NCBI RefSeq assembly: GCF_900112935.1
Contig: NZ_FONM01000006.1
Coordinates: 1 to 64,000 of the forward strand
Direction of reading: 5' to 3'
DNA: 64,000 nucleotides
DNA from: Trichococcus pasteurii
Lineage (GTDB): Bacteria; Bacillota; Bacilli; Lactobacillales; Aerococcaceae
Under the pieces are notes generated by a model. It was not told the DNA's origin. It saw only the letters and a program-made list of their open reading frames with translations, and searched no databases. Positions 26,630 through 39,278 of this stretch are shown in pieces. The translations under genes were made by a program, and so were the position numbers. The number at the start of each line of letters is the position of its first letter. Positions within the stretch are counted from its first letter, which is position 1.

Positions 26630-26644
26630 GGCGCAACAATCTTT

Positions 26645-26690
26645 CAAAAAGAGAGGCTCTCCCATCAAATTGATGGGAGAGCCTCTCTAT
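26645..26690. terminator. Bidirectional terminator
   Basis: GAGAGGCTCTCCCATC with its exact complement, 5-nt loop, between converging genes. Confidence 0.85.
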
Positions 26691-26700
26691 GAGTAAATAT

Positions 26701-27351
26701 CTACCTGGCTGTTTTTTGGAACTGCGCAAATGTCAAAAACGGTTCCACTTTTTTCTTGAAATAGTTGATCAAGGGACCGGTGAAAAAAGCCGTGATGATT
26801 GTTCCGATACCGATTTGGGCACCCAAGATGAAGCCGACCGCGACACAACTGAGGTCCGTCATGATCCTGATTTCCCGGTAAGTTAATCGGAGAGGCAACT
26901 TTTCCAGCAGAATGATTCCCAATGCGTCATACGGAGCAAGACCCATATCGGCAGTCATATAGACGGCTACTCCGAAGCAACATGCGATAAGCCCGAGGAG
27001 CAATCCCAGCATGCGCATCGTCAGCGTGTCAGGCAGATTCTGCAACATTCCCAAAAGAAAGTCCGAAAAATAGCCAACGAAAAAAATTCCCAATAGCGTC
27101 CCTAAATGGATCAGCTTCGGCCGGAACCAAAGCATCACCAACAGAACCGTAATATTTGCCAGCATCTGTATCGTTCCGAAGTCCATTCCTATAGATTCAC
27201 TGATCCCGATATTCATCGTCACAAACGGATCGGTTCCCATTCCGCTGAAACGCATCCAAGCTATGCCACAACTGATGAGACTTGTTCCGAGAAACGTGGT
27301 GACACCCCGGAACAGTATGTTACCCTTTTTTTCTGTAGATGGTACTTTCAA
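26701..27351 (-). CDS. YczE/YyaS/YitT-family membrane protein
   Basis: A 216-residue protein with about five helices; GMGTDPFVTMNIGISE and DMGLAPYDALG are the repeated motif of this family. Function is not established (suggested transporter or post-translational helper). TTG start with GAGAGGGG upstream. It is divergent from the AraC gene. Confidence 0.75.
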   Translation of the reverse strand: MKVPSTEKKGNILFRGVTTFLGTSLISCGIAWMRFSGMGTDPFVTMNIGISESIGMDFGTIQMLANITVLLVMLWFRPKLIHLGTLLGIFFVGYFSDFLLGMLQNLPDTLTMRMLGLLLGLIACCFGVAVYMTADMGLAPYDALGIILLEKLPLRLTYREIRIMTDLSCVAVGFILGAQIGIGTIITAFFTGPLINYFKKKVEPFLTFAQFQKTAR

Positions 27352-27403
27352 TGTGATAACCCCTCTCGTTGTCGGTTCGCGCTTAATCCGTTCTTATTAT
27401 AGG

Positions 27404-27433
27404 TTGCTGGAAACACATTCTATAGATTATAAT
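27404..27433 (+). promoter_or_regulatory. Promoter of the AraC gene
   Basis: TTGCTG (27404-27409), 18 bp, TATAAT (27428-27433). Confidence 0.55.
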
Positions 27434-27444
27434 GTTTTCAAATA

Positions 27445-27461
27445 CAGTCAAAATGTTAGGA
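27445..27461. promoter_or_regulatory. 17-bp element shared with the alpha-galactosidase upstream region
   Basis: cagtcaaaatgttagga occurs exactly here, covering the AraC leader and ribosome binding site, and again at 30649-30665 upstream of the alpha-galactosidase and GH1 genes. It is a candidate AraC binding site, giving autorepression here and activation there. Confidence 0.55.
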
Positions 27462-27468
27462 GGTAATG

Positions 27469-28332
27469 ATGGAAACTTCTTATTTCAAATCTTACTTTTT
27501 CAATAATCAAAAAGACCTCAAGATTCTTTTCTCCGGAAAAGCGGTCTGCGATTCGCTTTACAGTTTCGGGCCGGCAGTCCGGCCCAATTACATCATCCAT
27601 ATCGTGACGAAAGGCAAAGGCCGCTATCAGCTGGATAATGAGTCCTATGAAGTGACGGCAGGCCAAGGTTTCATTATTCCGCCGGATACCAGGACTTTTT
27701 ATCAAGCCGACAAAGAAGACCCATGGAGTTACTATTGGATCGGGTTCGAGGGTGATCTCGCCGGGTTCTACCTGGATGCACTGGGGTGTTCGGGCCACCA
27801 TCCGGTTTTCCAAACCGAAAATACGGAACGCATCATCCAAATCATAGAAGAATCCTTTTCCGAGGATCAAGTTTCTCTTTTTTCCGAATTGATGCTTTCG
27901 GCCCGACTGTATGAATTTTTGGCCTTGTTTAAACAGGCAACGGAACACTCCATCACCAGAGGTCAGCTACGGAACCCGCACATCCGGGAAGCGATCGCCT
28001 ACATCAGGAGCTATTATGCCACACCGATGACCATTCAGAGTCTTGCGGAAGCATTGTGTTTGAACCGTAGCTATCTTTCCAGCATTTTCAAGCAGGAGAT
28101 GGGCGTGACGCTACAGCAATATTTGACGGATCATCGTCTGACTCGGGCGGCGGAACTCTTAGGTTTGAAGAACTTTTCGATCGATGAAATCGCAGAATAC
28201 AGCGGCTATCGCGATACCTTGGTCTTTTCCAAAGCTTTCAAAAGAAAGTACTCAGTCACGCCGACCGCCTACAGAAAGGCGGAATACGAAAAGCGGGAGC
28301 AATACAACGAGAAAACGGTGCATCGCTTTTGA
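27469..28332 (+). CDS. AraC-family regulator of alpha-galactoside use
   Basis: A 287-residue protein: N-terminal cupin (HIVTKGKGRYQLDNESYEVTAGQGFIIPP) and C-terminal double helix-turn-helix (LAEALCLNRSYLSSIFKQEMG, IAEYSGYRDTLVFSKAFKRKYSVTPTAYR). It is of the MsmR/RafR kind and adjacent to the alpha-galactosidase. ATG 27469 has GGAGG 5 nt upstream. Confidence 0.85.
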   Translation: METSYFKSYFFNNQKDLKILFSGKAVCDSLYSFGPAVRPNYIIHIVTKGKGRYQLDNESYEVTAGQGFIIPPDTRTFYQADKEDPWSYYWIGFEGDLAGFYLDALGCSGHHPVFQTENTERIIQIIEESFSEDQVSLFSELMLSARLYEFLALFKQATEHSITRGQLRNPHIREAIAYIRSYYATPMTIQSLAEALCLNRSYLSSIFKQEMGVTLQQYLTDHRLTRAAELLGLKNFSIDEIAEYSGYRDTLVFSKAFKRKYSVTPTAYRKAEYEKREQYNEKTVHRF

Positions 28333-28350
28333 CGATGCACCATTTTTTTT
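28317..28350 (+). terminator. Terminator of the AraC gene
   Basis: GGTGCATCG-N7-CGATGCACC followed by eight T; the stem overlaps the stop codon. Confidence 0.85.
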
Positions 28351-30571
28351 ATTTTGCCTCGAATATGTAAATTTTTGAATCGAAGTCACAAGAAGGTTTT
28401 CTTCCATCGAGAACCTGACCGCAGGAAGTGTCACTTGTCACCAAGCCGATATGCATCAGTTCATCTCCGTAATAGCCCTTCCCATCGGAAATGTCGACGT
28501 ACTCGATCGAAGGATCCAATCCGATCAAATGCAGTCTTCTGAAAGGGGCATTGACCTCATTCAGAATTTTATATTGGCCCACCAGCACCGTCCGTTTATC
28601 TTCGGAAACGACCATCCATGCACAATAATTCCCGTCGAATGGGCTCATGAGACGGTAGAAAGTGCCGCTGTGGATGATTTTGCGGTACTTCTTGATGAAC
28701 ATGATCTGTTCCTTGACGATTGCCCTCTCCTGTTCCGTCAGCTTGTTCAGATCCAATTCATACCCGAATGAGCCGAATGCCGAAACATTCCCGCGTGTCT
28801 CCAACGGTGTGTAACGGTGAAGCTGTTCGTTAGGAGCTGCGGAAACATGCGCTCCCATTGAGCTCAAGGGGTAAACAAAAGACGTGCCGTATTGGATTTT
28901 CAATCGTTCAACTGCATCCGTATCGTCACTGGTCCATCCCTGCGGAGAGTAGTAGATCATCCCAGGATCAAAGCGACCTCCCCCGGAAGCGCAAAATTCA
29001 AAAAGAATTTCCGGAAACTCGGATGTCAGACGTTCATACAGGTCATAGACGCCCAGCATGTAGCGATGGAATACCTCACCCTGTCTCTCGGCGGGAAGGC
29101 TAGGCGAATATGCCTCAGTGATGCAGCGGTTCATATCCCATTTCACATAAGAAATTTTGGCTTCGCGCAATATCTTGGAAATCATGGTGTAAATATGATC
29201 GACTACTTCAGAGCGGGCGAAATCAAGGACATATTGGTGGCGCCCATGAGAAACCGGTCGTTCCGGTGTATGGATAATCCAATCCGGATGGGCCCGGAAA
29301 AGATCACTATCCGCATTCACCATTTCCGGCTCGAACCATAGCCCGAACCGCAATCCGATCGCTTCAATTTTTTCAGCCAATCCGTCAATCCCCTCCGGCA
29401 ACAGTTCCCTGTTGACGAACCAATCTCCCAGCCCAGCTTGCTCATTGCGTCGACCACCGAACCAGCCATCATCAAGAACGAAGAGTTCAACCCCGTCTTG
29501 ATAAGCCGTTTCGGCAAAATCCAACAATTGCTGTTCGGTGAAATCCATCCCGGTCGCTTCCCAGTTATTGATCAAAATCGGACGCTCCTTATCGCGCCAC
29601 GTCCCTCTGGACAACCGTTGGCGGTAGAGACTATGGAAAGTTTGGCTCATGCCGTTCAAACCATTTCCGCTGTGCACCATCACAACTTCCGGTGCCTGGA
29701 AGGTTTGTCCTGGTTCAAGCAACCAGCCGAAACCGAACGGATTGATCCCCATACTGACGCGCGCAACATTGTAGGTATCCACCTCCACTTGCGCCAAGAA
29801 ATTACCGGAATAAACGAAACTGAATCCCAAGACCTCTCCGGTTTGTTCGGTGGCATCCGGCCTTTTCAAAGCAATGAACGGATTTTGGTAGTGGCTGGAT
29901 GATCCTCTTGCGCTTTCGACACTTTGGATACCCGGAATCAATCGGCGGAAGTACGGATGGCGTTCCCGTCCCCAAGCGCCCGACAACTGCAACAGTTCGT
30001 ATTCTGCATCGGGCAGATCCAGGTTCATGCTCAGCAAACGTTCCAGCTTCACATTTTTCTGGCCATCATTCCGCACACGCACGGATCTCGTCACGACAGG
30101 ACGGTCCTCATAGAGCGTATAGTTCAGCATGACGACCACCCCTGCCAGAGAATCTTCCAAAGTGATTTCCAAAGTGGTCGCCTCTTCCGGAGATTCGACA
30201 TAAGTGGACGGCAATCCAGCGAGTTTTCTCTTACCCGAATGGACAGCGTGTTCTTTCACTTGGAAGGCGGACACCCGGCTGCCGTTCTCATACAGCACAC
30301 TGATGGCCGGGTGGCGGAAATCAGTCGTCCCGTAGACCGGAAATTCCTGGCGCATATGCTCCCTCGAAAAAGAGTAGTCCTCCTGGCTGGCGTAAGCTGT
30401 GTTCGGACGATACGCCGATTCGATCAGATGGCTGAAATCCGTCCTGTCGGCTACCTTTTTTCCGAAATAAAGATTCCCCAGACTGCCATCCTCCAATACT
30501 TGCATGATGTAGCTGATTTTCTGATTGGTCAGATGAAAGAATTTCCCTTGTTGATGAATATGAATTGGCAT
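28349..30571 (-). CDS. GH36 alpha-galactosidase
   Basis: A 740-residue enzyme releasing galactose from melibiose, raffinose and similar sugars. The nucleophile Asp lies in YVKWDMNR and the acid/base in GWTSDDTDA; CASGGGRFD is the substrate loop. No signal peptide, so it acts inside the cell and needs a transporter not found here. ATG 30569-30571 has AAGGAGG. Regulation by the AraC protein is likely. Confidence 0.95.
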   Translation of the reverse strand: MPIHIHQQGKFFHLTNQKISYIMQVLEDGSLGNLYFGKKVADRTDFSHLIESAYRPNTAYASQEDYSFSREHMRQEFPVYGTTDFRHPAISVLYENGSRVSAFQVKEHAVHSGKRKLAGLPSTYVESPEEATTLEITLEDSLAGVVVMLNYTLYEDRPVVTRSVRVRNDGQKNVKLERLLSMNLDLPDAEYELLQLSGAWGRERHPYFRRLIPGIQSVESARGSSSHYQNPFIALKRPDATEQTGEVLGFSFVYSGNFLAQVEVDTYNVARVSMGINPFGFGWLLEPGQTFQAPEVVMVHSGNGLNGMSQTFHSLYRQRLSRGTWRDKERPILINNWEATGMDFTEQQLLDFAETAYQDGVELFVLDDGWFGGRRNEQAGLGDWFVNRELLPEGIDGLAEKIEAIGLRFGLWFEPEMVNADSDLFRAHPDWIIHTPERPVSHGRHQYVLDFARSEVVDHIYTMISKILREAKISYVKWDMNRCITEAYSPSLPAERQGEVFHRYMLGVYDLYERLTSEFPEILFEFCASGGGRFDPGMIYYSPQGWTSDDTDAVERLKIQYGTSFVYPLSSMGAHVSAAPNEQLHRYTPLETRGNVSAFGSFGYELDLNKLTEQERAIVKEQIMFIKKYRKIIHSGTFYRLMSPFDGNYCAWMVVSEDKRTVLVGQYKILNEVNAPFRRLHLIGLDPSIEYVDISDGKGYYGDELMHIGLVTSDTSCGQVLDGRKPSCDFDSKIYIFEAK

Positions 30572-30648
30572 GGAATCGCCTCCTTTATAATGTAACTGGA
30601 TTGTAACCCCTTTTCCGGAAGATCCGGAGGGGTCGGCGTCTGTTAAAT

Positions 30649-30665
30649 CAGTCAAAATGTTAGGA
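30649..30665. promoter_or_regulatory. 17-bp element, second copy (AraC site candidate)
   Basis: Identical to 27445-27461. It lies about 80 bp upstream of the alpha-galactosidase start and about 120 bp upstream of the divergent GH1 start, as expected of an activator site. Confidence 0.6.
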
Positions 30666-30679
30666 ACCGGACCAAATTA

Positions 30680-30694
30680 TTGCAAACGCTACCT
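30680..30694. promoter_or_regulatory. CcpA cre site
   Basis: TTGCAAACGCTACCT fits WTGNAANCGNWNNCW at every fixed position. A one-mismatch inverted copy (TAGCGTTTGGAA) follows at about 30740-30751, on the other side of the likely GH1 promoter (TAGAAT, 30725-30730). It would give glucose repression of the GH1 gene and perhaps of the alpha-galactosidase. Confidence 0.75.
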
Positions 30695-30743
30695 TATGCC
30701 ATGCGTTTTCTGTACCAAGCATGTTAGAATAGAGATGAAGTAG

Positions 30744-32249
<1,506 letters not shown>

Positions 32250-32253
32250 GAAA

Positions 32254-32369
32254 AGCTGAACGGGTTCGTTCAGCCCTGAAAGAAATTTAGGAAATCTGGC
32301 CCTGAATGAGCATCGTAGAGCGCAATGGGTCAGATTTATCTAATTTCCGAAGGGCTAACCCGTGCAGCT
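32254..32369. repeat. Modular palindromic repeat, copy A (116 bp)
   Basis: The left arm from agctgaacggg to aaatctggccc pairs imperfectly with the right arm ending aacccgtgcagct, over about 45 bp. Both arms and the centre TGAGCATCG.AGAGCGCAAT recur in the 308-bp copy B at 47617-47924. It lies 5 bp after the GH1 stop. Confidence 0.8.
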
Positions 32370-32473
32370 GGACATCATTTTAGGTGCATGAAACATTTTG
32401 CAAACTTGTGAAACACCTCCGGTGATGCACTTTTCACTCTGGAAAATTTTATAAATTCCTATAAGTTAACAAA

Positions 32474-32518
32474 GAATCCCCGACCAAGCTCATAATGCAG
32501 CTCGGTCGGGGATTTTTT
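32474..32518. terminator. Terminator of the EamA gene (and GH1)
   Basis: AATCCCCGACC / GGTCGGGGATTTTTT stem between converging genes. Confidence 0.85.
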
Positions 32519-32529
32519 CGGTATATGAA

Positions 32530-33432
32530 TCACTGGTATTCTGTCTTTTTTAGCATTCCCGTCTTTTTCGAATCTTTCAAACTATTCAGACTGATGCCTA
32601 TCAAAATTAATATAACACCCGTCCACTTTACAGGTGGGACTGGCTCTGATAATACGACTGAGGACATCAGTATCGCTACGGGAAGTTCGGACGATGTCAA
32701 AATCGTTCCTAGGCTGGGTCCGACATGCGGCATTCCGATCGAATAAAGCAACGGAGGCAGCACTACACCGAAAAGACCAAGAAGCAGGCCGTATGGAGCA
32801 AGGCTAAAGAACGTCGTGCCCTCAAGGATGAAGACCGGCGGATAACAAATGGACACGAGTATGCTCGCGCCTGTAGCCAGCAAGGCACTTTTTTGAACGG
32901 GCGGGAGATGACTCCCGACAGCACTGCTCAAAAAAAGGAAAGTCGCAAAACTGACTGCTGCCATAATCCCCCACATCAAGCCGCTCAATGTGAACGATGA
33001 GGTACTTTTCGAAAAAACGTCAGCCACCAATAAAGAGCCGAACAAAAGCACGGCGATCGACACTAGCTTCGTTTTATCCGGAACACGTCTGTAAGCAAGC
33101 CACTCGATCACTGATCCGATCCAAACAAATTGAAAAAGGAATACAATCGCTAATGAGGCACTCAATGATTGCAGCGCTTGATAATAAAAGATTCCGGTCA
33201 AACCGAAAGGGATGCCTGATGACAAAAGTTTCACCGACTCCTTTACGGAAAGCTTTTCCTTTTTTGTAAACTGTAAAACAAGCCACAACATCATCGTACC
33301 GAACAAGTACTGCGCACCCGTCACGGCAGCAGAACTAAATCCGTTCGCATATGCTATTTTCACAAAAGTCGAAAGGATGCCGTAACAGCATCCCCCTAAA
33401 AAAACAAGTCCTGCATAGTACATATTTTTCAT
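32530..33432 (-). CDS. EamA/DMT-family transporter
   Basis: A 300-residue protein with ten predicted helices in two EamA repeats (first ends near residue 140; the second carries GLLLGLFGVVLPPLLYSIG and SSVVLSEPVPP). Members export amino acids or other small metabolites; the substrate is unknown. ATG 33430-33432 has GGAG. It is divergent from an RpiR gene, which may control it. Confidence 0.85.
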   Translation of the reverse strand: MKNMYYAGLVFLGGCCYGILSTFVKIAYANGFSSAAVTGAQYLFGTMMLWLVLQFTKKEKLSVKESVKLLSSGIPFGLTGIFYYQALQSLSASLAIVFLFQFVWIGSVIEWLAYRRVPDKTKLVSIAVLLFGSLLVADVFSKSTSSFTLSGLMWGIMAAVSFATFLFLSSAVGSHLPPVQKSALLATGASILVSICYPPVFILEGTTFFSLAPYGLLLGLFGVVLPPLLYSIGMPHVGPSLGTILTSSELPVAILMSSVVLSEPVPPVKWTGVILILIGISLNSLKDSKKTGMLKKTEYQ

Positions 33433-33543
33433 AATTATACACTCCGATCCATTTGCCGGAGTCAATCCCCCTTTGGATGCTAAAATGATTTCAACCATGT
33501 TTGCATAGAATTTCCCAGCGTTCCCGCTATCCCCATGCTTGTG

Positions 33544-33571
33544 TTGAAAATTAATGGATTTCATCTATACT
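33544..33571 (+). promoter_or_regulatory. RpiR promoter with palindrome
   Basis: TTGAAA (33544-33549), 16 bp, TATACT (33566-33571). TGAAA-N9-TTTCA symmetry lies inside it (33545-33563), suggesting autoregulation. Confidence 0.6.
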
Positions 33572-33598
33572 AAAGATAGAAACTTCAGGAGGTGCAGC

Positions 33599-34345
33599 AT
33601 GATTCTCGATAAGGTCAACGACATACTGAATACAAGAAATCAGAATGATTCCATTTATGCCATCGCTGGCTACATCAAATCCCATATTGACGAAATCCCC
33701 TTCTTGACGATAGATGCTGTTGCTGCCGGATGCTTTGTTTCGAAAGGTCAAATCTCCAAAACTATCCGAACTCTAGGATACGAAAACTACGCAAGCTTCA
33801 AGGATGCTTGCCGGAATTATGTAGATTCCCTGGAGAGAAAATCCTTTCTGTTCAATAAAGCGTACGGTTTTCCTGAGAATGTCGCCCTTTTCAACCAGAA
33901 ATTAAGCGAGACATTCCAGTACGTTACAAACCATCTCGATTATGCCACTCTGGAAAAACTAGTGAACGTCATAGGCAGGCAAAAACGTGTCTATTTATTT
34001 GCCCAAGGTGATATCCGCTCCGTTTGCCACACCATCCAGATTGAGTTGAGTCGTCTTTCCATTTCGACTGTCATTTGCGATGCTGATTTTGACGTCGATT
34101 TCCCGCTCAATCAAGATGGTTTTCTTCTCGTTCTCAGCGTTAACGACAACACTTTCAGATACAGCAAGCGGATCACTCGAAGGATCAAGAGCCTGCAGAG
34201 CACAACTTGGCTCATCACCTGCAATGACCAACTCGAATTTCCCAACAAATGCGTCGTTCCTTCAAACGAAACTACCCTGAACGATTTTGCTTTAAAATAT
34301 GTCGTGGATGTTTTGCTTGCTGGCATCATCATGCAAAAAAGTTGA
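33599..34345 (+). CDS. RpiR/MurR-family regulator, short form
   Basis: A 248-residue protein with an N-terminal RpiR helix-turn-helix (AVAAGCFVSKGQISKTIRTLGYENYASFK) and a reduced SIS-like domain. CAGGAGGTG precedes ATG 33599. It converges on the GH1 gene at 34381 and diverges from EamA. It is the natural candidate regulator of that GH1 gene, whose upstream region has GTTTC-N7-GAAAC. Confidence 0.8.
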   Translation: MILDKVNDILNTRNQNDSIYAIAGYIKSHIDEIPFLTIDAVAAGCFVSKGQISKTIRTLGYENYASFKDACRNYVDSLERKSFLFNKAYGFPENVALFNQKLSETFQYVTNHLDYATLEKLVNVIGRQKRVYLFAQGDIRSVCHTIQIELSRLSISTVICDADFDVDFPLNQDGFLLVLSVNDNTFRYSKRITRRIKSLQSTTWLITCNDQLEFPNKCVVPSNETTLNDFALKYVVDVLLAGIIMQKS

Positions 34346-34380
34346 TAGATCCTCCTTCGAATATCCTGAAGTCCGTTAAA

Positions 34381-35973
<1,593 letters not shown>

Positions 35974-36064
35974 TTATACAACGTGTTGTTTTGACGAACG
36001 TAAGTCCTGTTGTCAAAATTCTGCACGCTTTTTTGTTGCTTTTGGAAGAGATATGGAGGATTAC

Positions 36065-36577
36065 ATGTACAAAGTTAATGATTTGATAGTGTATGGAAAC
36101 GAAGGGGTCTGCCGAGTTGAAGCGATCGAAGTTATGAATGTCACTGCTGTCGCAAATGATCGTCTCTATTATGTTCTGAAGCCCCTGTATCGGAACGGAA
36201 CAGTATTCACACCCGTTGATACGAAAGTATTTATGCGTCCCGTTATTTCGGCCGATGACGCACAAGAAATAATCGAACAGATTCCGACAATAGAAACGGA
36301 TATCCTATACAGCAGCGCGAATCTGCTTTCCGAACATTATGATAAAGCCATGGAACGCCATGATTGCAAATACCTGATCCAAGTGATCAAAACAGTCTAC
36401 CTCAAGAACCAGATTGCCGCCACAAAAAATAAAAAGGTTTCCGAAACCGACAGACGCTATATGAAGAAAGCCGAAGAAATGCTTTACGGCGAATTCGCTG
36501 TCGTGCTGGAGATGCCCAAAAATGAAGTAAAGACTTACGTCGAAGAAAAAGTTTCAGCAATTGAATTGAGAAAATAA
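36065..36577 (+). CDS. CarD-family transcription regulator
   Basis: A 170-residue protein. The N-terminal Tudor-like RNA-polymerase-interaction domain (KVNDLIVYGNEGVCRVEAIEVM, YYVLKPLYRNGTVFTPVD) is followed by a helical DNA-binding domain. CarD/CdnL proteins bind the polymerase beta subunit and stabilise open promoters. GGAGG precedes ATG 36065. Confidence 0.85.
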   Translation: MYKVNDLIVYGNEGVCRVEAIEVMNVTAVANDRLYYVLKPLYRNGTVFTPVDTKVFMRPVISADDAQEIIEQIPTIETDILYSSANLLSEHYDKAMERHDCKYLIQVIKTVYLKNQIAATKNKKVSETDRRYMKKAEEMLYGEFAVVLEMPKNEVKTYVEEKVSAIELRK

Positions 36578-36590
36578 AATTCTGCAAATA

Positions 36591-36627
36591 AAAACAGAAA
36601 TCCCTTATCCGGATTTCTGTTTTTTTG
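36591..36627 (+). terminator. Terminator of the CarD gene
   Basis: AACAGAAATCC / GGATTTCTGTT followed by seven T. Confidence 0.85.
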
Positions 36628-36663
36628 TGCTCTCGCATTTACCTCTTTGTACATGCACGCGCC

Positions 36664-37554
36664 CTATTCCATTTGTTTTTCCCAAAAACGGACCGCCTCA
36701 TCGATCCAGCCTTCCGCCTTCGTGCCGGTGCCGAGCCCGAAACCATGCCCCAAACTTGCAACCACATTGAAAGTGACCGGGATCCCCAACCCTTTCATTT
36801 TCTGCGCTCTTCTGCGCATGACTTCCGGGTCGGCAATGTAGTCGTTCGCACCGACGATGCTGAAAGTCGGCGCATCATTATCCGAATAGCCCGAATGCCC
36901 GGTGTAGGCCATAACGACTGCACAAGGCCTTACGCCCGATTTCCCTCCATATGCTTTCACTCCATTCGCACTGATATTGGCAACTACGCGGGCTCCGGCT
37001 GAACCGCCCCAGAGCGAATAGTTCTGTCTATTGATGCCCAATTCGGCCGCATGCTCTTCGATGAAATCGATGGCTGCAGCCATGTCTTCGGTTGCCTTCC
37101 GGTTCCCCAGACGGTAGCGGAGCACAAACGCATGATAACCATGCTCGGCGATTTTCGCGGCAAACGGGAAACCTTCATGGACGGACCCGACATAAGCAAA
37201 GCCGCCTCCGGGAGCGATCACTGCAAAAGGCGATCCGGCTTTGCCGCGAAACCGGAACAAGCAGGTCTGCCTTTTTTCAGGATCTTTTGCTTTCTCTTCT
37301 TCCGAATAAATATCAAAGAAAATAGGTTCGCCCGCATCCGCGGCACCAATCATCCGATTGAGCGCGTGAACGACTGTATCTACATCCACCTGGCTGTGAT
37401 ACGGCAAAAGCCTGGCGATACTCGATAACGGCAGATCAAAATCCGCCCTGTCGTTCCACGGCAGCAGCAAGTGGCCGAATCCACGGAAAGCCGGGTTAGC
37501 AACCATTGTTCCGAGCGTATCGTTTCTGGTGAGGTATGAAGTTCCTTTTGTCAT
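36664..37554 (-). CDS. Alpha/beta-hydrolase esterase
   Basis: A 296-residue serine hydrolase. PGGGFAYVG forms the oxyanion loop, LWGGSAGARV contains the nucleophilic Ser (GxSxG type), GANDYIADP the Asp and SLGHGFG the His. No signal peptide, so probably an intracellular acetyl- or carboxyl-esterase of sugar esters, matching the nearby glycosidases. ATG 37552-37554 has AAAGGAAG. Confidence 0.75.
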   Translation of the reverse strand: MTKGTSYLTRNDTLGTMVANPAFRGFGHLLLPWNDRADFDLPLSSIARLLPYHSQVDVDTVVHALNRMIGAADAGEPIFFDIYSEEEKAKDPEKRQTCLFRFRGKAGSPFAVIAPGGGFAYVGSVHEGFPFAAKIAEHGYHAFVLRYRLGNRKATEDMAAAIDFIEEHAAELGINRQNYSLWGGSAGARVVANISANGVKAYGGKSGVRPCAVVMAYTGHSGYSDNDAPTFSIVGANDYIADPEVMRRRAQKMKGLGIPVTFNVVASLGHGFGLGTGTKAEGWIDEAVRFWEKQME

Positions 37555-37600
37555 CGCTGGTCTTCCTTTCTGCCTTGAAATGTGCTCCCTATTGAACAAG

Positions 37601-37630
37601 AAAAGCGGCTAAATTGAATCAGCCGCTTCC
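37601..37630 (-). terminator. Terminator of the aldo/keto reductase gene
   Basis: AAGCGGCT / AGCCGCTT stem with minus-strand TTTTC. Confidence 0.75.
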
Positions 37631-37680
37631 ACATGTGTATGCTTTTATGTTTACAAATGGCGTTGCCTTCTGATTTCCTT

Positions 37681-38586
<906 letters not shown>

Positions 38587-38596
<10 letters not shown>

Positions 38597-39039
38597 GCAA
38601 GCGGTATTTCCTGTTTTTTGAAATGTTTCATTGTCCAGAGCTCTTCAACCTCGTCATCACTCAGTTCACCGGCATTGATTTTAGCGACATGATCATCAAA
38701 CGTCACGATCTTGTACTCCAGCAGATCCCTTGCATGCATCATCTCCTCCAGCTTGGAATTGATTTCCGTCAACTGATCCTGCAGAATCTGTTTTTGGGCT
38801 GCCCGAACATTACCCTCTTTCGATTGCGCCAAGGTTGCGAACTCGATCAGCGACTCGATCGACAAGCCCGCTTTGCGCAAACTCTTTGCCAGAAAAATCC
38901 AATTGAGGTCCCGTTTGGCATAGATGCGGTAGCCATTTTTGTCGCGCGTTATCGGCGGAATCACACCCACCCGTTCATAATATCTGATCGTATCGATCGG
39001 CAGGTCGAACATCAGCGCTACTTCTTTACTGTTCATCAT
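38587..39039 (-). CDS. MerR-family regulator without cysteine
   Basis: About 150 residues. The winged helix (SKEVALMFDLPIDTIRYYERVGVIPPITRDKNGYRIYAKRDL) is followed by a coiled-coil dimer helix and a short effector tail. There is no Cys at all, unlike AdhR or NmlR, so it must sense something without thiol chemistry. ATG 39037-39039 was chosen; a GTG at 39043-39045 is possible. Its own promoter carries the dyad and 19-bp spacer. Confidence 0.85.
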
Positions 39040-39073
39040 CTTCACTTCTCTCTTGTGCTTTGTCTATGCATCC

Positions 39074-39104
39074 ATTATAAACCATGGAGTGCACTTCAGG
39101 TCAA
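39074..39104 (-). promoter_or_regulatory. MerR autoregulated promoter
   Basis: TTGACC (39099-39104), 19-bp spacer with dyad GAAGTGCACTCC, TATAAT (39074-39079). The long spacer is the hallmark of MerR-activated promoters. Confidence 0.85.
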
Positions 39105-39170
39105 ATCAGGTGCGTTTCGAAGCTGTATTTTGATTTCTTTGGTGTCCGATGCCCTCTACCTCAAACACAC

Positions 39171-39228
39171 ATAAACCGCTCATGACCCCTGCGTCTCTGC
39201 ACGGATCATGAGCGGTTTGTATTTTTGG
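39171..39228. terminator. Hairpin terminator after the ROK gene
   Basis: AAACCGCTCATGA paired with TCATGAGCGGTTT. Confidence 0.7.
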
Positions 39229-39278
39229 ATTTGATTGCAGGATGAATGAATACATTACCTGCTTACGATGCGTGTTTT

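Noticed and set aside
35997-36064. N-terminal extension of the CarD protein (45 codons)
   Set aside because: The stretch overlaps the promoter and has odd Cys-rich content; GGAGG before ATG 36065 fixes the start.
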